A stretch of DNA of 64,000 bases from DAISKN01 sp963716925 (lineage in GTDB: Bacteria; Acidobacteriota; Vicinamibacteria; Marinacidobacterales; SMYC01), in assembly GCA_963716925.1 (NCBI GenBank), contig CAVQUX010000011.1:1-64000 (forward strand). The letters run 5' to 3'. The translations under genes were made by a program, and so were the position numbers. Under the pieces are notes generated by a model, which had not been told where the DNA came from, did no database searches, and saw nothing but the letters and a program-made list of their open reading frames with translations. Positions 56,056 through 64,000 of this stretch are shown in pieces. The stretch's first letter is position 1; each line of letters begins with the position of its first letter.

Positions 56056-57612
56056 GTGACGAGCGAGCCCGATCTCTTCCGGGTTGCGGGACCCTCGGTA
56101 TGGGATCGCACGTGGGACGCCGAGGCGGAGCCCACCTACTGGCTCACACGGTTCGCCATTCTCAGACTTCTCGGTCTGGTGTACTTCATCGCCTTCCTCG
56201 TCTACGTCAATCAGTCGCCCGGCCTTCTCGGAAGCCACGGTCTCACGCCGGTTGGCGACTACCTCCATCGAGTCGAGAGCTTCCTCGGCTCCAGGACGGA
56301 GGGCTTCCTCCGGGCGCCCTCGATCTTCTGGTGGAGCTCGAGCGATCCGTTTCTCCAGCGAGTCGGTTGGGTCGGGGTCCTGCTCTCTCTCATGGTGCTC
56401 CTCGGCTATGCCAATGTCCTGAATCTGTTTCTCCTGTGGTTTCTCTACCTTTCCATCGTGCACGTGGGCCAGGACTGGTACGAGTTCGGCTGGGAGATCC
56501 AGCTCCTGGAGACCGGATTTCTCGCGATATTCCTGTGTCCGCTCCTCGACGGCCGCCCTTTCCCGCCTCGGCCCCCTCCTCGGATTCCAATCTGGCTCTT
56601 CCGGTTTCTCGCCTTCCGGATCATGCTCGGGGCGGGTCTCATCAAGCTTCGAGGGGATTCCTGCTGGCGGGACCTCACCTGCCTCGCCTATCACTACGAG
56701 ACGCAGCCCATCCCCAATCCTCTCAGCTCCGTTCTCCATTTCATGCCGCTCTGGTTCCACAAGCTCGGAGCGCTCTTCAACGATCTCTGCGAGCTCGTTG
56801 CGCCTTTCTTCGTGTTCGGCCCGAGGCGGCTCCGACACATCGCCGGAGTGCTCCTCGTTTCCTTTCAAATTCTTCTCATCCTCAGCGGGAACCTGGCCTT
56901 CCTGAACTGGCTGACCATCGTTCCCGCGCTCGCCTGCTTCGACGACTCGTTCTGGAGGGCGTTGCTGCCTCGCGGCGTCCTGGAGCCGGCACGGAAGGCT
57001 AGTGGAGCGGGCTTTCATCGCTTCCAGCAAGTGTCCTCGACCGCTCTCCTGATCGTCGTGGCCTATCTCGGCGTCTACCCCGTGGCCAATCTCGTGTCGT
57101 CGCGGCAAGTGATGAACACTTCCTTCAATCCGCTCCACCTGGTGAACACTTACGGTGCCTTCGGAAGCGTGGGGCGGGAGCGCACGGAACTGGTCTTCGA
57201 AGGGACCGACGATCCCGTCCCCGACGACGGCGCGCGATGGAGAGAGTACGAGTTTCCCTGCAAGCCCACGGGGCTCGAAAGGCGCCCCTGCGTCATTACC
57301 CCTTACCACTACCGGCTCGACTGGCTCCTCTGGTTCGCGGCCATGAGCCGGCCCGAGCAGTACCCCTGGACACTGCATCTCGTCCGGAAGCTTCTGGAGA
57401 ACGACCCCGCCACGCTCCAGCTGGTGGAGGAGAACCCCTTTCCCGATGCTCCGCCGCGCTTCGTTCGCGTCGAGCTCTATCGCTATCGGTTCGCCCCTCC
57501 CGGGAACGCCGCCTGGTGGACTCGGGAGAAGATATCGCCATGGCTCCCTCCGCTCTCGCGCGACGACCCGAGACTTCTGGAGTTCTTGAAGTCCCGGAAT
57601 TGGCTTCGTTGA
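56056..57612 (+). CDS. Lipase-maturation-factor-like membrane protein
   Basis: Intact, 518 residues, GTG start. TYWLTRFAILRLLGLVYFIAFLVYVNQSPGLLGSHGLTP, then GQDWYEFGWEIQLLETGFLAIFLCP, RFLAFRIMLGAGLIKLRGDSCWRDLTCLAYHYETQPIPNPLS and YEFPCKPTGLERRPCVITPYHYRLDWLLWF. These are the signatures of LMF1-type proteins, with about eight helices. Eukaryotic LMF1 folds lipases in the ER; the bacterial role is unknown. The 55866-56055 spacer holds nothing supported. Confidence 0.85.
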   Translation: MTSEPDLFRVAGPSVWDRTWDAEAEPTYWLTRFAILRLLGLVYFIAFLVYVNQSPGLLGSHGLTPVGDYLHRVESFLGSRTEGFLRAPSIFWWSSSDPFLQRVGWVGVLLSLMVLLGYANVLNLFLLWFLYLSIVHVGQDWYEFGWEIQLLETGFLAIFLCPLLDGRPFPPRPPPRIPIWLFRFLAFRIMLGAGLIKLRGDSCWRDLTCLAYHYETQPIPNPLSSVLHFMPLWFHKLGALFNDLCELVAPFFVFGPRRLRHIAGVLLVSFQILLILSGNLAFLNWLTIVPALACFDDSFWRALLPRGVLEPARKASGAGFHRFQQVSSTALLIVVAYLGVYPVANLVSSRQVMNTSFNPLHLVNTYGAFGSVGRERTELVFEGTDDPVPDDGARWREYEFPCKPTGLERRPCVITPYHYRLDWLLWFAAMSRPEQYPWTLHLVRKLLENDPATLQLVEENPFPDAPPRFVRVELYRYRFAPPGNAAWWTREKISPWLPPLSRDDPRLLEFLKSRNWLR

Positions 57613-57676
57613 GGGGCGCGTCTTCCGTTGGCACCGCCTTGCACTCCAGCTGTCGGTTTCGAGCGGCCCGTACGAG

Positions 57677-58549
57677 TCAGGCGGGCGTTTCTCTCTTGGC
57701 CGAGAGAAGCCGTTCGAGCTCGGCCATCTCCTCGTCCGCCATTCCGAAGCGATGCTCCTCTCCAGGGAAGCGCCGCTCCCTCACCTCGTCGACGTACTCC
57801 TTCAGGCCATCGCGGACGACGGCTCCCACGTCCCGGTAGACCTTGGCCATCTTCGGCTGGAAATCGGGATAGAGGCCGAAGAGATCGTGGAAGATCAGGA
57901 GCTGGCCGTGGGCGTGGGGTCCCGAGCCGAGACCGATGATCGGAATTCGCGCATTCTCCTTGATGATTCGACAGACGCGGTCGGGCACGAGCTCAACGAG
58001 AAGGGAGAACACTCCCGCCTGCTCCAGGAGCTCCGCGTCCTCGAGGAGGCGCGCCGCTGCGTCGGCGGTCTTTCCCTGCAGTCGGAACCCGCCGAGCGCC
58101 GACGCGCTCTGGGGGGTGAGGCCGATGTGGCCCATTACCGGAATCCCGGCATTCACCATCGCTTCGACGCGCGGCAGCACCGCGCGGCCGCCCTCGAGCT
58201 TGACGGCGTCGCAGCCTCCCTCGGCCATGAGCCGGCCGGCGTTCTTGACCGCGGCCTCGTTCGAGGGCTGGTAGCTCATGTACGGAAGATCGCCGATGAG
58301 AAAGCGGCTGGGCGCTCCCCTTCGAACGGCGGCGGTGTGGCGCACCATGTCTTCCATCGTGACCGGAAGCGTGCTGTCGAAGCCGAGGAGCGTCATCCCC
58401 AGGCTGTCGCCCACGAGGACCATGTCGAGGGCTGCCTGCTCCACGAGATGGGCCATCGAGTAGTCGTAGCAGGTGATCATCGTGAGCGGAGTGCCTTCGA
58501 GCGCCTTTGCGCGGAGATCCTGGATCTGGAGCTTCTTTGGCTTCGACAC
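57677..58549 (-). CDS. panB: 3-methyl-2-oxobutanoate hydroxymethyltransferase
   Basis: Intact, 290 residues. LTMITCYDYSMAHLVEQAALDMVLVGDSLGMTLLGFDSTLPVTMEDMVRHTAAV, VMGHIGLTPQSASALGGFRLQGK, ELLEQAGVFSLLVELVPDRV and IIGLGSGPHAHGQLLIFHDLFGL. First committed step of pantothenate/CoA synthesis. It starts one base from the stop of the PLP-enzyme gene, so the two form one operon. Confidence 0.95.
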   Translation of the reverse strand: MSKPKKLQIQDLRAKALEGTPLTMITCYDYSMAHLVEQAALDMVLVGDSLGMTLLGFDSTLPVTMEDMVRHTAAVRRGAPSRFLIGDLPYMSYQPSNEAAVKNAGRLMAEGGCDAVKLEGGRAVLPRVEAMVNAGIPVMGHIGLTPQSASALGGFRLQGKTADAAARLLEDAELLEQAGVFSLLVELVPDRVCRIIKENARIPIIGLGSGPHAHGQLLIFHDLFGLYPDFQPKMAKVYRDVGAVVRDGLKEYVDEVRERRFPGEEHRFGMADEEMAELERLLSAKRETPA

Positions 58550-58550
58550 T

Positions 58551-59927
58551 TCATCCCTCCTCTTCCACCGCGACCCCGAGGTTGCGGGCCCGGTCGCGCT
58601 GCCATTTCAGGACGTCGGCTTCGGGGATCCGCCGATACTCGGAGAGCGCCCACCCCAGGCACGAGATCACGTCGCGCGGCGCTTCGAGCCCCATCGCGAA
58701 ACGGACGAGCCGGGAGACGCCGAGACGCTCCACTTCGGCCTCGGCGGTGAAGTACTCCGAAACGCTCCGGTGGTGGTTTACCCGGCTCACGAGGCCGTCG
58801 AAGCTGAGGGCGTAGCGAACGACGCCGGTCATCGCCAGGACGTCGCAGAAGTGCCGGGTGGCCGCCTCGTCGGCGCTCGAGAGCCGGAAGCTCACGAGCG
58901 ACCCCGGGAGGGCGTAGATCCGTTCGACGATCTCCCGGTCCGGGTGATCGGGGACGGACGGATGAAACACTTCCTCGACCGCGGGGTGGCGATTCAGGAA
59001 AGTGGCGACCTCCGCGGCGCTCCGCGATCGCTGCTCGAAGCTCTGCCGTGCTCGGTCGAGGCCGGAGAGAACCGAAAGACATCGCCCTTCGTCGAGGACT
59101 CCCCCGCGCATCGCCAGGATGTCCATGCAGGCGTTCATCTCGTCGATGCGGTTCGAAGCCACGTAGCCCCAGAGGTTCCGGTCCCGCCCGTCGAGCGCCT
59201 TCGTGCCGCTCCCGACGACGAAGTCGACCCCTTGACGAAGGAGAGGAGTGAGCACTCCCCACGGGCTCACGATGGTGTCGTCGACGACGAGGCGAAGGCC
59301 GGGACAGCGCTTTCGTCCCTCGCGGGCCATCGAGACGAGCCGCTCCGGATCGAAGGCGCGCATCAACGGGTTGGTGAAGATCTCTACCATCACCAGACGC
59401 GTGCGGTCGGTCACGCGCTCGAGGATCGCTTCGACTTCGTCGTCCTCGACGAGCGTGAGCGCGATCGAAACCCGCTTCTCGAGCCATCCGAGACAGGCCT
59501 TCGTCTTGTTGTAGATGCTCCGCGCCACGACCACGTGGTCGCCTGCCTCCACCAAGGCGTCGAAGAGGACCGCACAAGCTCCCATGCCGGAATCGGTGAC
59601 GACGGCCGCCTCGGCGCTCGCGAGCGCCTTGACCCGGGCCACGAGCTCGCGGCTGTTCTCGCCGCCGTAGCGGGCGTACACCGGGGGGAGCTCGGACCAG
59701 CAGAAGGAGCCGAGAAACGTGGCGGCGGCCTTTCTCTCCTGCCATCTCACCATCCGGGACGAGCCCATGAGGTCCGCGGTGACGCTCTCGCCTTCGGGGC
59801 TCAGATGCCCGCGGCCGAAGCGGCGGATGTTCTCGTCGACGGAATCGTGAAGCGCGACCGTCGCCGGGTCCATGGCGCTCCGCGAGGGCGGCAACGATCG
59901 GAGGAGGCTCTCGGTTTCTCGGGTCAT
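58551..59927 (-). CDS. Cys/Met-metabolism-type PLP enzyme (cystathionine gamma-synthase fold)
   Basis: Intact, 458 residues from ATG 59927. YARYGGENSRELVARVKALASAEAAVVTDSGMGA, VEIFTNPLMRAFDPERL, LVVDDTIVSPWGVLTPLLRQGVDFVVGSGTKALDG (PLP Lys near residue 245) and ALPGSLVSFRL. The motif variants differ from standard MetB/MetC (GSGTK rather than SxTK), so the exact reaction is unclear; sulfur amino-acid or gamma-lyase chemistry is likely. Leader ORF and terminator upstream. Confidence 0.82.
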   Translation of the reverse strand: MTRETESLLRSLPPSRSAMDPATVALHDSVDENIRRFGRGHLSPEGESVTADLMGSSRMVRWQERKAAATFLGSFCWSELPPVYARYGGENSRELVARVKALASAEAAVVTDSGMGACAVLFDALVEAGDHVVVARSIYNKTKACLGWLEKRVSIALTLVEDDEVEAILERVTDRTRLVMVEIFTNPLMRAFDPERLVSMAREGRKRCPGLRLVVDDTIVSPWGVLTPLLRQGVDFVVGSGTKALDGRDRNLWGYVASNRIDEMNACMDILAMRGGVLDEGRCLSVLSGLDRARQSFEQRSRSAAEVATFLNRHPAVEEVFHPSVPDHPDREIVERIYALPGSLVSFRLSSADEAATRHFCDVLAMTGVVRYALSFDGLVSRVNHHRSVSEYFTAEAEVERLGVSRLVRFAMGLEAPRDVISCLGWALSEYRRIPEADVLKWQRDRARNLGVAVEEEG

Positions 59928-59966
59928 TGGGGTCTTTCCTGTCAGGCCTGTCAGTCTTGCCAGGCC

Positions 59967-60009
59967 AAAAAACGAAAGGCCCCGTCATCCTTTCGGATGC
60001 GGGGCCTTT
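59967..60009 (-). terminator. Intrinsic terminator (attenuator) upstream of the PLP enzyme operon
   Basis: On the minus strand, AAAGGCCCCG-CATCC-gaaa-GGATG-(a)-CGGGGCCTTT forms a 15-bp stem with one bulge, followed by CGTTTTTT. It lies between the 30-codon leader ORF and the PLP-enzyme start, 40 bases before its ATG. Confidence 0.85.
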
Positions 60010-60025
60010 TCGAAGGCGGTCTTCG

Positions 60026-60118
60026 CTAAAGGGGCGGCCCGCACCCGGCCGTAGTCGCGCCGATGGACATAATCCACAGGGGCGCGACGTGACGCATGGT
60101 GCGAATGCCCCGGAACAT
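60026..60118 (-). CDS. Leader peptide ORF of a probable attenuator
   Basis: ATG 60116-60118 to TAG 60026-60028, 30 codons. It starts MFRGIRTMRHVAPLWIM and ends SIGATTAGCGPPL. Four Met codons (1, 8, 17 and adjacent context), paired Thr and a CGPP end precede the stop. The stop lies 17 bases before the terminator stem. A small hairpin CGAAG-accgc-CTTCG sits between them. Placement between the promoter region and a terminator is that of a regulatory leader peptide. No strong Shine-Dalgarno is visible. Confidence 0.55.
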   Translation of the reverse strand: MFRGIRTMRHVAPLWIMSIGATTAGCGPPL

Positions 60119-60277
60119 GAGGCACCCATTCTAGCGCCGCCGCCCGAGGAGTCAAGAAAAAGCGAGACGTCTCACCAAAAGGATAGTCCTCCCTCCTCTC
60201 CACCGGCGGTTTTTCCGCGAAATTCGAAGCGCGGGCGCGGGAACGGTCGTTGCTTCTCCGGGACCGTGGAGGACGAT

Positions 60278-60664
60278 ATGAGACGAACACGACGTGGATT
60301 GCTTCTGGTTCTTGTTCTCCTGGCCGCGAGTCCGGCCCGCGCGGGGGGCCGCCCGGTTCCGGGCATGAGCTTCAACGGGGTCTTCTTCCCCTATGCGCTC
60401 GAGGGAGCGAATCTCGACCCGGGGCCGGCGGCGAAGCCCGAGTGCAGCTGCTGGCGCACCTTCGGAGCCATCGTGGGAGGAGCGACCGCCTTCGTCGGCT
60501 ACGTACCGTTCGCGCTCAGCGATTCCCGGATCGACGTATCCGACACGCAGAGGGTGCTGGAATGGTCGGCGGTCACCGCGGGAAGCGCCGTTCTCGGCTA
60601 CTTCCTCGGCAGGAAGTTCGACGAGCGTCAGGCCTCGGGAGCCCTTCCCCGCGGCTGCCATTGA
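60278..60664 (+). CDS. Secreted protein of unknown function
   Basis: 128 residues from ATG 60278, GGAGGA upstream. Signal MRRTRRGLLLVLVLLAASPARA. CSCWRTFGAIVGGATAFVGYVPFALSD and VLEWSAVTAGSAVLGYFLGRKFDERQ give two short hydrophobic glycine-rich helices. No family recognised. The end overlaps the kinase gene by 37 bases, tail to tail. Confidence 0.65.
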   Translation: MRRTRRGLLLVLVLLAASPARAGGRPVPGMSFNGVFFPYALEGANLDPGPAAKPECSCWRTFGAIVGGATAFVGYVPFALSDSRIDVSDTQRVLEWSAVTAGSAVLGYFLGRKFDERQASGALPRGCH

Positions 60665-63600
60665 ACCGAGCCGAGGTATCGCGAGAGCTCGTTCGCGAGC
60701 TTGTCCACCTCATCCGCCGCGGAGCGCGACGCGGCCTGCTCGATCGACGAGCCGAGGTCGCTGATGACGTCGAAGCCGTACCCTTTGCCCGTGCCCTTCA
60801 TGTTGTGGGCGATTCGGCGCGCGGCGTCGAAGTCTCCGGAGGCGGCGAGCTCGAGGATGCGGGCCGCGTGAGCTTTCTGGTTCTCGAGAAATTTCGGCAC
60901 GAGATCCTGGATGTCGGGATCGATCGGGACGACGTCGTCGGGGAGGATTTCTCCGGGGACCGCCTCGAGCTCGGCCAGCGGCGCGAGCGGAGACGAAATC
61001 AGCTTCGCCACCGCGGCGTTCAACTTCCGGCGCTCGAGCGGTTTCTGCAGCACCGCGGTCGCGCCCGCGGTAAGGCATTTCTTCAGCTCCGCCGGGTCGC
61101 TGTGCGCGGTCATCGCCAGGATGGGAATCGCCGCCGCACCCCCGTCGAAGCTCCGCCGGATCTCCGCCGCGGTATCGTAGCCGGACAAGACCGGCATCTC
61201 CATGTCGAGGAGAACGAGAGAGACTCTCTGCCGGGCGACGGAATCGAGCGCCTCCCGGCCGTTGGCGGCGAAGAGCAACCGGTATCCTCCGCCGAGCATC
61301 AGGAACCTCTTGGCGATGAGGCGGCTCTCGGGCGCATCGTCGGCGACGAGAATCGTCGGCCGTCGATCGACCCACTGCTCCACGAGCGCTACCAGTCGTT
61401 CCTTTTTGAACGGCTTCGAAAGGTAGTCGTCCATTCCCGAGGCCAGGCAACGATCGCGAAATCCCTCGGTCGCATGTGCGGTCAAGGCCACGATGGGGAC
61501 GCGGTTCGGGGCGGCTTCGCTCTCGCGAATCCGGGCCGTCGCCTGGAAGCCGTCCATCACCGGCATCATGAGGTCCATCAGTATGAGGTCGTAGAGCGTT
61601 TCCCTCGCCATAGCGACCGCGACTTCACCGTTCCCGGCATTGTCCACGCGGGCGCCCGCTCCTTCCAGGACCCGGGCCGCGAGCCTCTGGTTGTCGGGGT
61701 TGTCCTCGACCAGGAGGATCCGGTAGGGGAGCCTGGTTCCGCGGGCCGCCTCCGGAAGCGCCTGCCTCGCCGCGGGAGCGCTCGGGACCGAGAGAGCGCG
61801 CGCGAGGGTGTCGGCGAGCCTCGTCTGGCGGATGGGCTTGACCGCCACGTGGGGGCAGCGTTCGGTGAGAACCGCGGAGGTGTTGGCTCCCATCGAGGTC
61901 ACGAGCAGCAGCTCCCGCCGCGGCGGCTGTCGGAGGCGCTTCAGCGTCTTCTCTTCGAGCGAATCGCTCCGCTGCTCGAGAACGGTGATCGTCGTCTCGG
62001 AGCTCTCGGTCGAGAGCATCGCTTCGAGCTCCTCCGGCGTCGACGCGATGTCTACTTCGAACCCCCAGGCCTTGAGGATTCGGCCGAGAGAGCGCCTGAG
62101 GGCCTCGCTCCCGACGGATAGGAGAATCCGGGCGCGCTTTTCGCGGAACTGGGCCCGGTGGCGCGCGCTGTTGGGCTCGACGCTCTGGGGAACGCTCGTC
62201 GTCAAGCTCACGCGGAAGTTGCTTCCCTTCCCTTCCTCGCTCGTGAAATCGATCCTTCCGCCCATGAGCTCGACCAGCGAGCGGGAGATGCTGAGACCGA
62301 GCCCCGTGCCCCCGAACCGCCGCGTGGTCGAGCCCTCCGCCTGATAGAACCTGGTGAAGAGGTCCCGCTGCTTGTCGGCGGCGATACCGATACCGCTGTC
62401 CTTCACGGCGATCGCGAGGGCGATCCGATCTCCGGGCTTCCAATCCTCGATCTCGACCGAGATCGAGACGAAGCCCTCTTCCGTGAACTTGACGGCGTTT
62501 CCCACGAGGTTCACCAGCACCTGACGAACGCGCTTCGGGTCTCCCACCACCTCCGCCGGCAGCTGGGGGTCGACGTCGAGGACCAGGTCCACGTCCTTCA
62601 TGACCGCGCGCACGTTGAGCGACTCCGCGACCTCCTCCACCAGCGCCCGCAGGTCGTAGGGAATCTGCTCGATCTCCATCCGGTTCGCCTCGATCTTCGA
62701 GAGATCGAGAACGTCGTCGATGAGCCGCAGCAGGTTCTCGGAGTTCGTCTGTATCGTCCGAAGGAACTCGAGCTGCTCGGCGCCGAGCTCGGTCTCGAGC
62801 GACAGCTCCGTCATTCCCAGGATGGCGTTGAGCGGCGTCCGGAGCTCGTGGCTCATCATCGCCAGGAAGCTGCTCTTGGCGTTGTTCGCTTTCTCCGCCT
62901 CGAACTTCGCATTGAGGATCTCGGCTTCGGCGCGCTTGCGCTCGGTGATGTCCCGGTACTGCCAGAGGTGGGCGCGATAGCTCTGGTGGACGATGGGGAC
63001 GTAGTCGCGGGCGAAGACCCTCCCGTCTTCCAGGCCCAGCTCCTCGCCTCGGACCAGCGCGTGGGTCTGAAGAATCTCCTCGACGCGCGAGACGAAGCGC
63101 TCGGGAGCGGGGAACAGATGCTTGGATTGCTCCAGGAGCGTGCGGGAATCGGCCCCCGCGAGCGACCGCGGAGGCACGGGGATATCGAGCATCTGGCAGA
63201 GCGTCTGGTTCGCGAGCACCACCTTGTGCTGGTCGTCCTCGAACAGGATGCCGACCGGCAGGTTCTCGATGAGACCTTCGAGCCGCGCGGTGGTGGCGTT
63301 GATCGCGTCTTCCGCCTCCTTACGCCAGGAGATCTCCCGGGCGAAGACGCATTGGTACTCCTGGCCGCGGAAGCTCAGGAAGTTCACGGTCACTTCCACC
63401 GGGAACTGCCGGCCGGTCCGGGCGCGGTAGAGGGTCTCGGTCGTGACCCGCTCGAGCTTCTGCACCTGCTCCCAGTGCGCCGGCCAGTCGGCGCGGTCGA
63501 GGGTCACGTCGATGTCGTAGATCGAGAACCCCAGGAGCTCCTCGCGCGAGTAGCCGAGGTAGTCGCAGGCGGCGTCGTTCACGTAGCGGAGGCCGCCGTC

Positions 63601-64000
63601 CTTCGCGATCCAGAAGACGGCGTCGGCCGCGCGGTCGACGGAGAACTGGGTCAGCTTCAGCGTCTCCTCGAGATCCTTCATCTCGGTGACGTCCTGAGCG
63701 TGGCCGAGGACCGAAGGCTCCTGTCCCGGCTCCTGGTAGCGGGAGTTGTGGTAGGCCCAGGTACGGATCTTTCCGTCGCGGGTCTTCACGCTCATGAGCC
63801 CGCTGACCATGGGGGTGGTGGCGATCTCGGCGAGGTAGGCGTCGAACTCCGCCTCGGTGCCGTCCTCGAGGAAATCGCCGAGGCTCCGACCCGCCATCTC
63901 TTCGGGGCTGTAGCCGAGGCTCTCGGCGGCTGCGCGGTTCACGGAGAGGACGATGCCCTTCAAATCGTGGGCGCAGATGAAGGCGCCGCCGTGCTCCACC
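60628..64000 (-). CDS. Hybrid sensor histidine kinase/response regulator with HPt (5' end outside window)
   Basis: At least 1,123 residues. In order: three PAS domains (VLSVNRAAAESLGYSPEEM; LRYVNDAACDYLGYSREELLG; VVLANQTLCQMLDIP); HisKA with phospho-His SFLAMMSHELRTPLNAILG; HATPase (LVNLVGNAVKFTEEG; DSGIGI; FGGTGLGLSISRSLVELMGG); a receiver-like segment without phospho-Asp (RILLSVGSEALRRSLGRIL); receiver 1 (LLVEDNPDNQRL; DLILMDLMMPVMDG); receiver 2 (ILVADDAPESRLIAK; LVLLDMEMPVLSG); HPt with IAHNMKGTGKGYGF. A BarA/ArcB-like phosphorelay, cytoplasmic in the visible part. The true start lies beyond 64,000. Confidence 0.93.
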   Translation of the reverse strand, partial: VEHGGAFICAHDLKGIVLSVNRAAAESLGYSPEEMAGRSLGDFLEDGTEAEFDAYLAEIATTPMVSGLMSVKTRDGKIRTWAYHNSRYQEPGQEPSVLGHAQDVTEMKDLEETLKLTQFSVDRAADAVFWIAKDGGLRYVNDAACDYLGYSREELLGFSIYDIDVTLDRADWPAHWEQVQKLERVTTETLYRARTGRQFPVEVTVNFLSFRGQEYQCVFAREISWRKEAEDAINATTARLEGLIENLPVGILFEDDQHKVVLANQTLCQMLDIPVPPRSLAGADSRTLLEQSKHLFPAPERFVSRVEEILQTHALVRGEELGLEDGRVFARDYVPIVHQSYRAHLWQYRDITERKRAEAEILNAKFEAEKANNAKSSFLAMMSHELRTPLNAILGMTELSLETELGAEQLEFLRTIQTNSENLLRLIDDVLDLSKIEANRMEIEQIPYDLRALVEEVAESLNVRAVMKDVDLVLDVDPQLPAEVVGDPKRVRQVLVNLVGNAVKFTEEGFVSISVEIEDWKPGDRIALAIAVKDSGIGIAADKQRDLFTRFYQAEGSTTRRFGGTGLGLSISRSLVELMGGRIDFTSEEGKGSNFRVSLTTSVPQSVEPNSARHRAQFREKRARILLSVGSEALRRSLGRILKAWGFEVDIASTPEELEAMLSTESSETTITVLEQRSDSLEEKTLKRLRQPPRRELLLVTSMGANTSAVLTERCPHVAVKPIRQTRLADTLARALSVPSAPAARQALPEAARGTRLPYRILLVEDNPDNQRLAARVLEGAGARVDNAGNGEVAVAMARETLYDLILMDLMMPVMDGFQATARIRESEAAPNRVPIVALTAHATEGFRDRCLASGMDDYLSKPFKKERLVALVEQWVDRRPTILVADDAPESRLIAKRFLMLGGGYRLLFAANGREALDSVARQRVSLVLLDMEMPVLSGYDTAAEIRRSFDGGAAAIPILAMTAHSDPAELKKCLTAGATAVLQKPLERRKLNAAVAKLISSPLAPLAELEAVPGEILPDDVVPIDPDIQDLVPKFLENQKAHAARILELAASGDFDAARRIAHNMKGTGKGYGFDVISDLGSSIEQAASRSAADEVDKLANELSRYLGSVQWQPRGRAPEA

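Noticed and set aside
60250..62121. A 623-residue plus-strand open frame
   Set aside because: It is mostly antisense to the hybrid kinase, has no recognisable domains, and its start overlaps the secreted-protein gene.
1..64000. CRISPR arrays, rRNA genes and prophage structural genes
   Set aside because: I found no regularly spaced repeats, no rRNA-like sequence and no phage morphogenesis genes.

Overview
This window looks like two unrelated genomes joined near base 32,480. The left half (1 to about 32,480) resembles a sulfate-reducing or syntrophic Desulfobacterota bacterium (my inference): it has heterodisulfide-reductase-like genes, TusA and DsrE sulfur carriers, and a selenoprotein SelD. 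Most genes there carry one to six frameshifts that cluster in homopolymers. The right half (about 32,480 to 64,000) is a high-GC, densely coding genome, possibly Acidobacteriota (weak inference). Nearly all of its genes are intact; only chrA and chrB are frameshifted. At the join a minus-strand phosphoenolpyruvate synthase and a plus-strand flavocytochrome are both cut inside conserved domains at a 17-nt palindrome. I read this as an assembly or amplification chimera.

Left half. An Mla/MCE lipid-transport operon (mlaE, mlaF, mlaD, PqiC-like lipoprotein) is followed by a transposase remnant, a membrane glycosyltransferase, and selD with an in-frame UGA and SECIS-like hairpin. Then come a Memo-like protein, an FMN reductase, groEL/groES under a perfect CIRCE operator, a lytic transglycosylase, a membrane protein, and an IS110 element whose structured non-coding end may encode a bridge RNA. 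Next are rimO, a polyprenyl synthase, a leader RNA plus cold-shock gene, an RRM protein, a YchF-tail-like protein, a TusA-like protein without its cysteine, and a PAS/sigma-54 activator. From 28,148 down to 21,767 lies a minus-strand cluster: tusA, an MvhD-like subunit, two hdrA-like genes, a winged-helix gene, hdrC, hdrB, and a dsrE gene with an in-frame UGA in a UxxC motif. It is probably a sulfur-carrier and electron-transfer module. The half ends with a methyltransferase, a HAD phosphatase, a glycine-zipper lipoprotein, a PhoU-like protein and the end of ppsA.

Right half. A truncated flavocytochrome c is followed by a small gene plus nucleotidyltransferase pair, a CPXCG protein and methyltransferase, and an ABC exporter. 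Then come an N-acyl-D-amino-acid deacylase, a chromate cluster (chrB, chrA, DUF1259 protein), an ornithine-cyclodeaminase-like gene and a giant NAD-glutamate dehydrogenase. After these are a DUF1499 protein, a phosphoribosyltransferase-like gene, an aldehyde dehydrogenase, PilZ, a lipoprotein, mscL, a vWA protein next to a HerA-like ATPase, and a lipase-maturation-factor-like membrane protein. Next is a minus-strand operon (Cys/Met-type PLP enzyme, panB) preceded by a 30-codon leader ORF and an intrinsic terminator, which suggests attenuation. A secreted protein and a hybrid histidine kinase that runs off the window finish it.

The observations most worth following are the UGA-containing dsrE within the hdr/tusA cluster, the attenuator leader peptide, the IS110 bridge-RNA candidate, and the chimeric junction, which affects how everything else is read.
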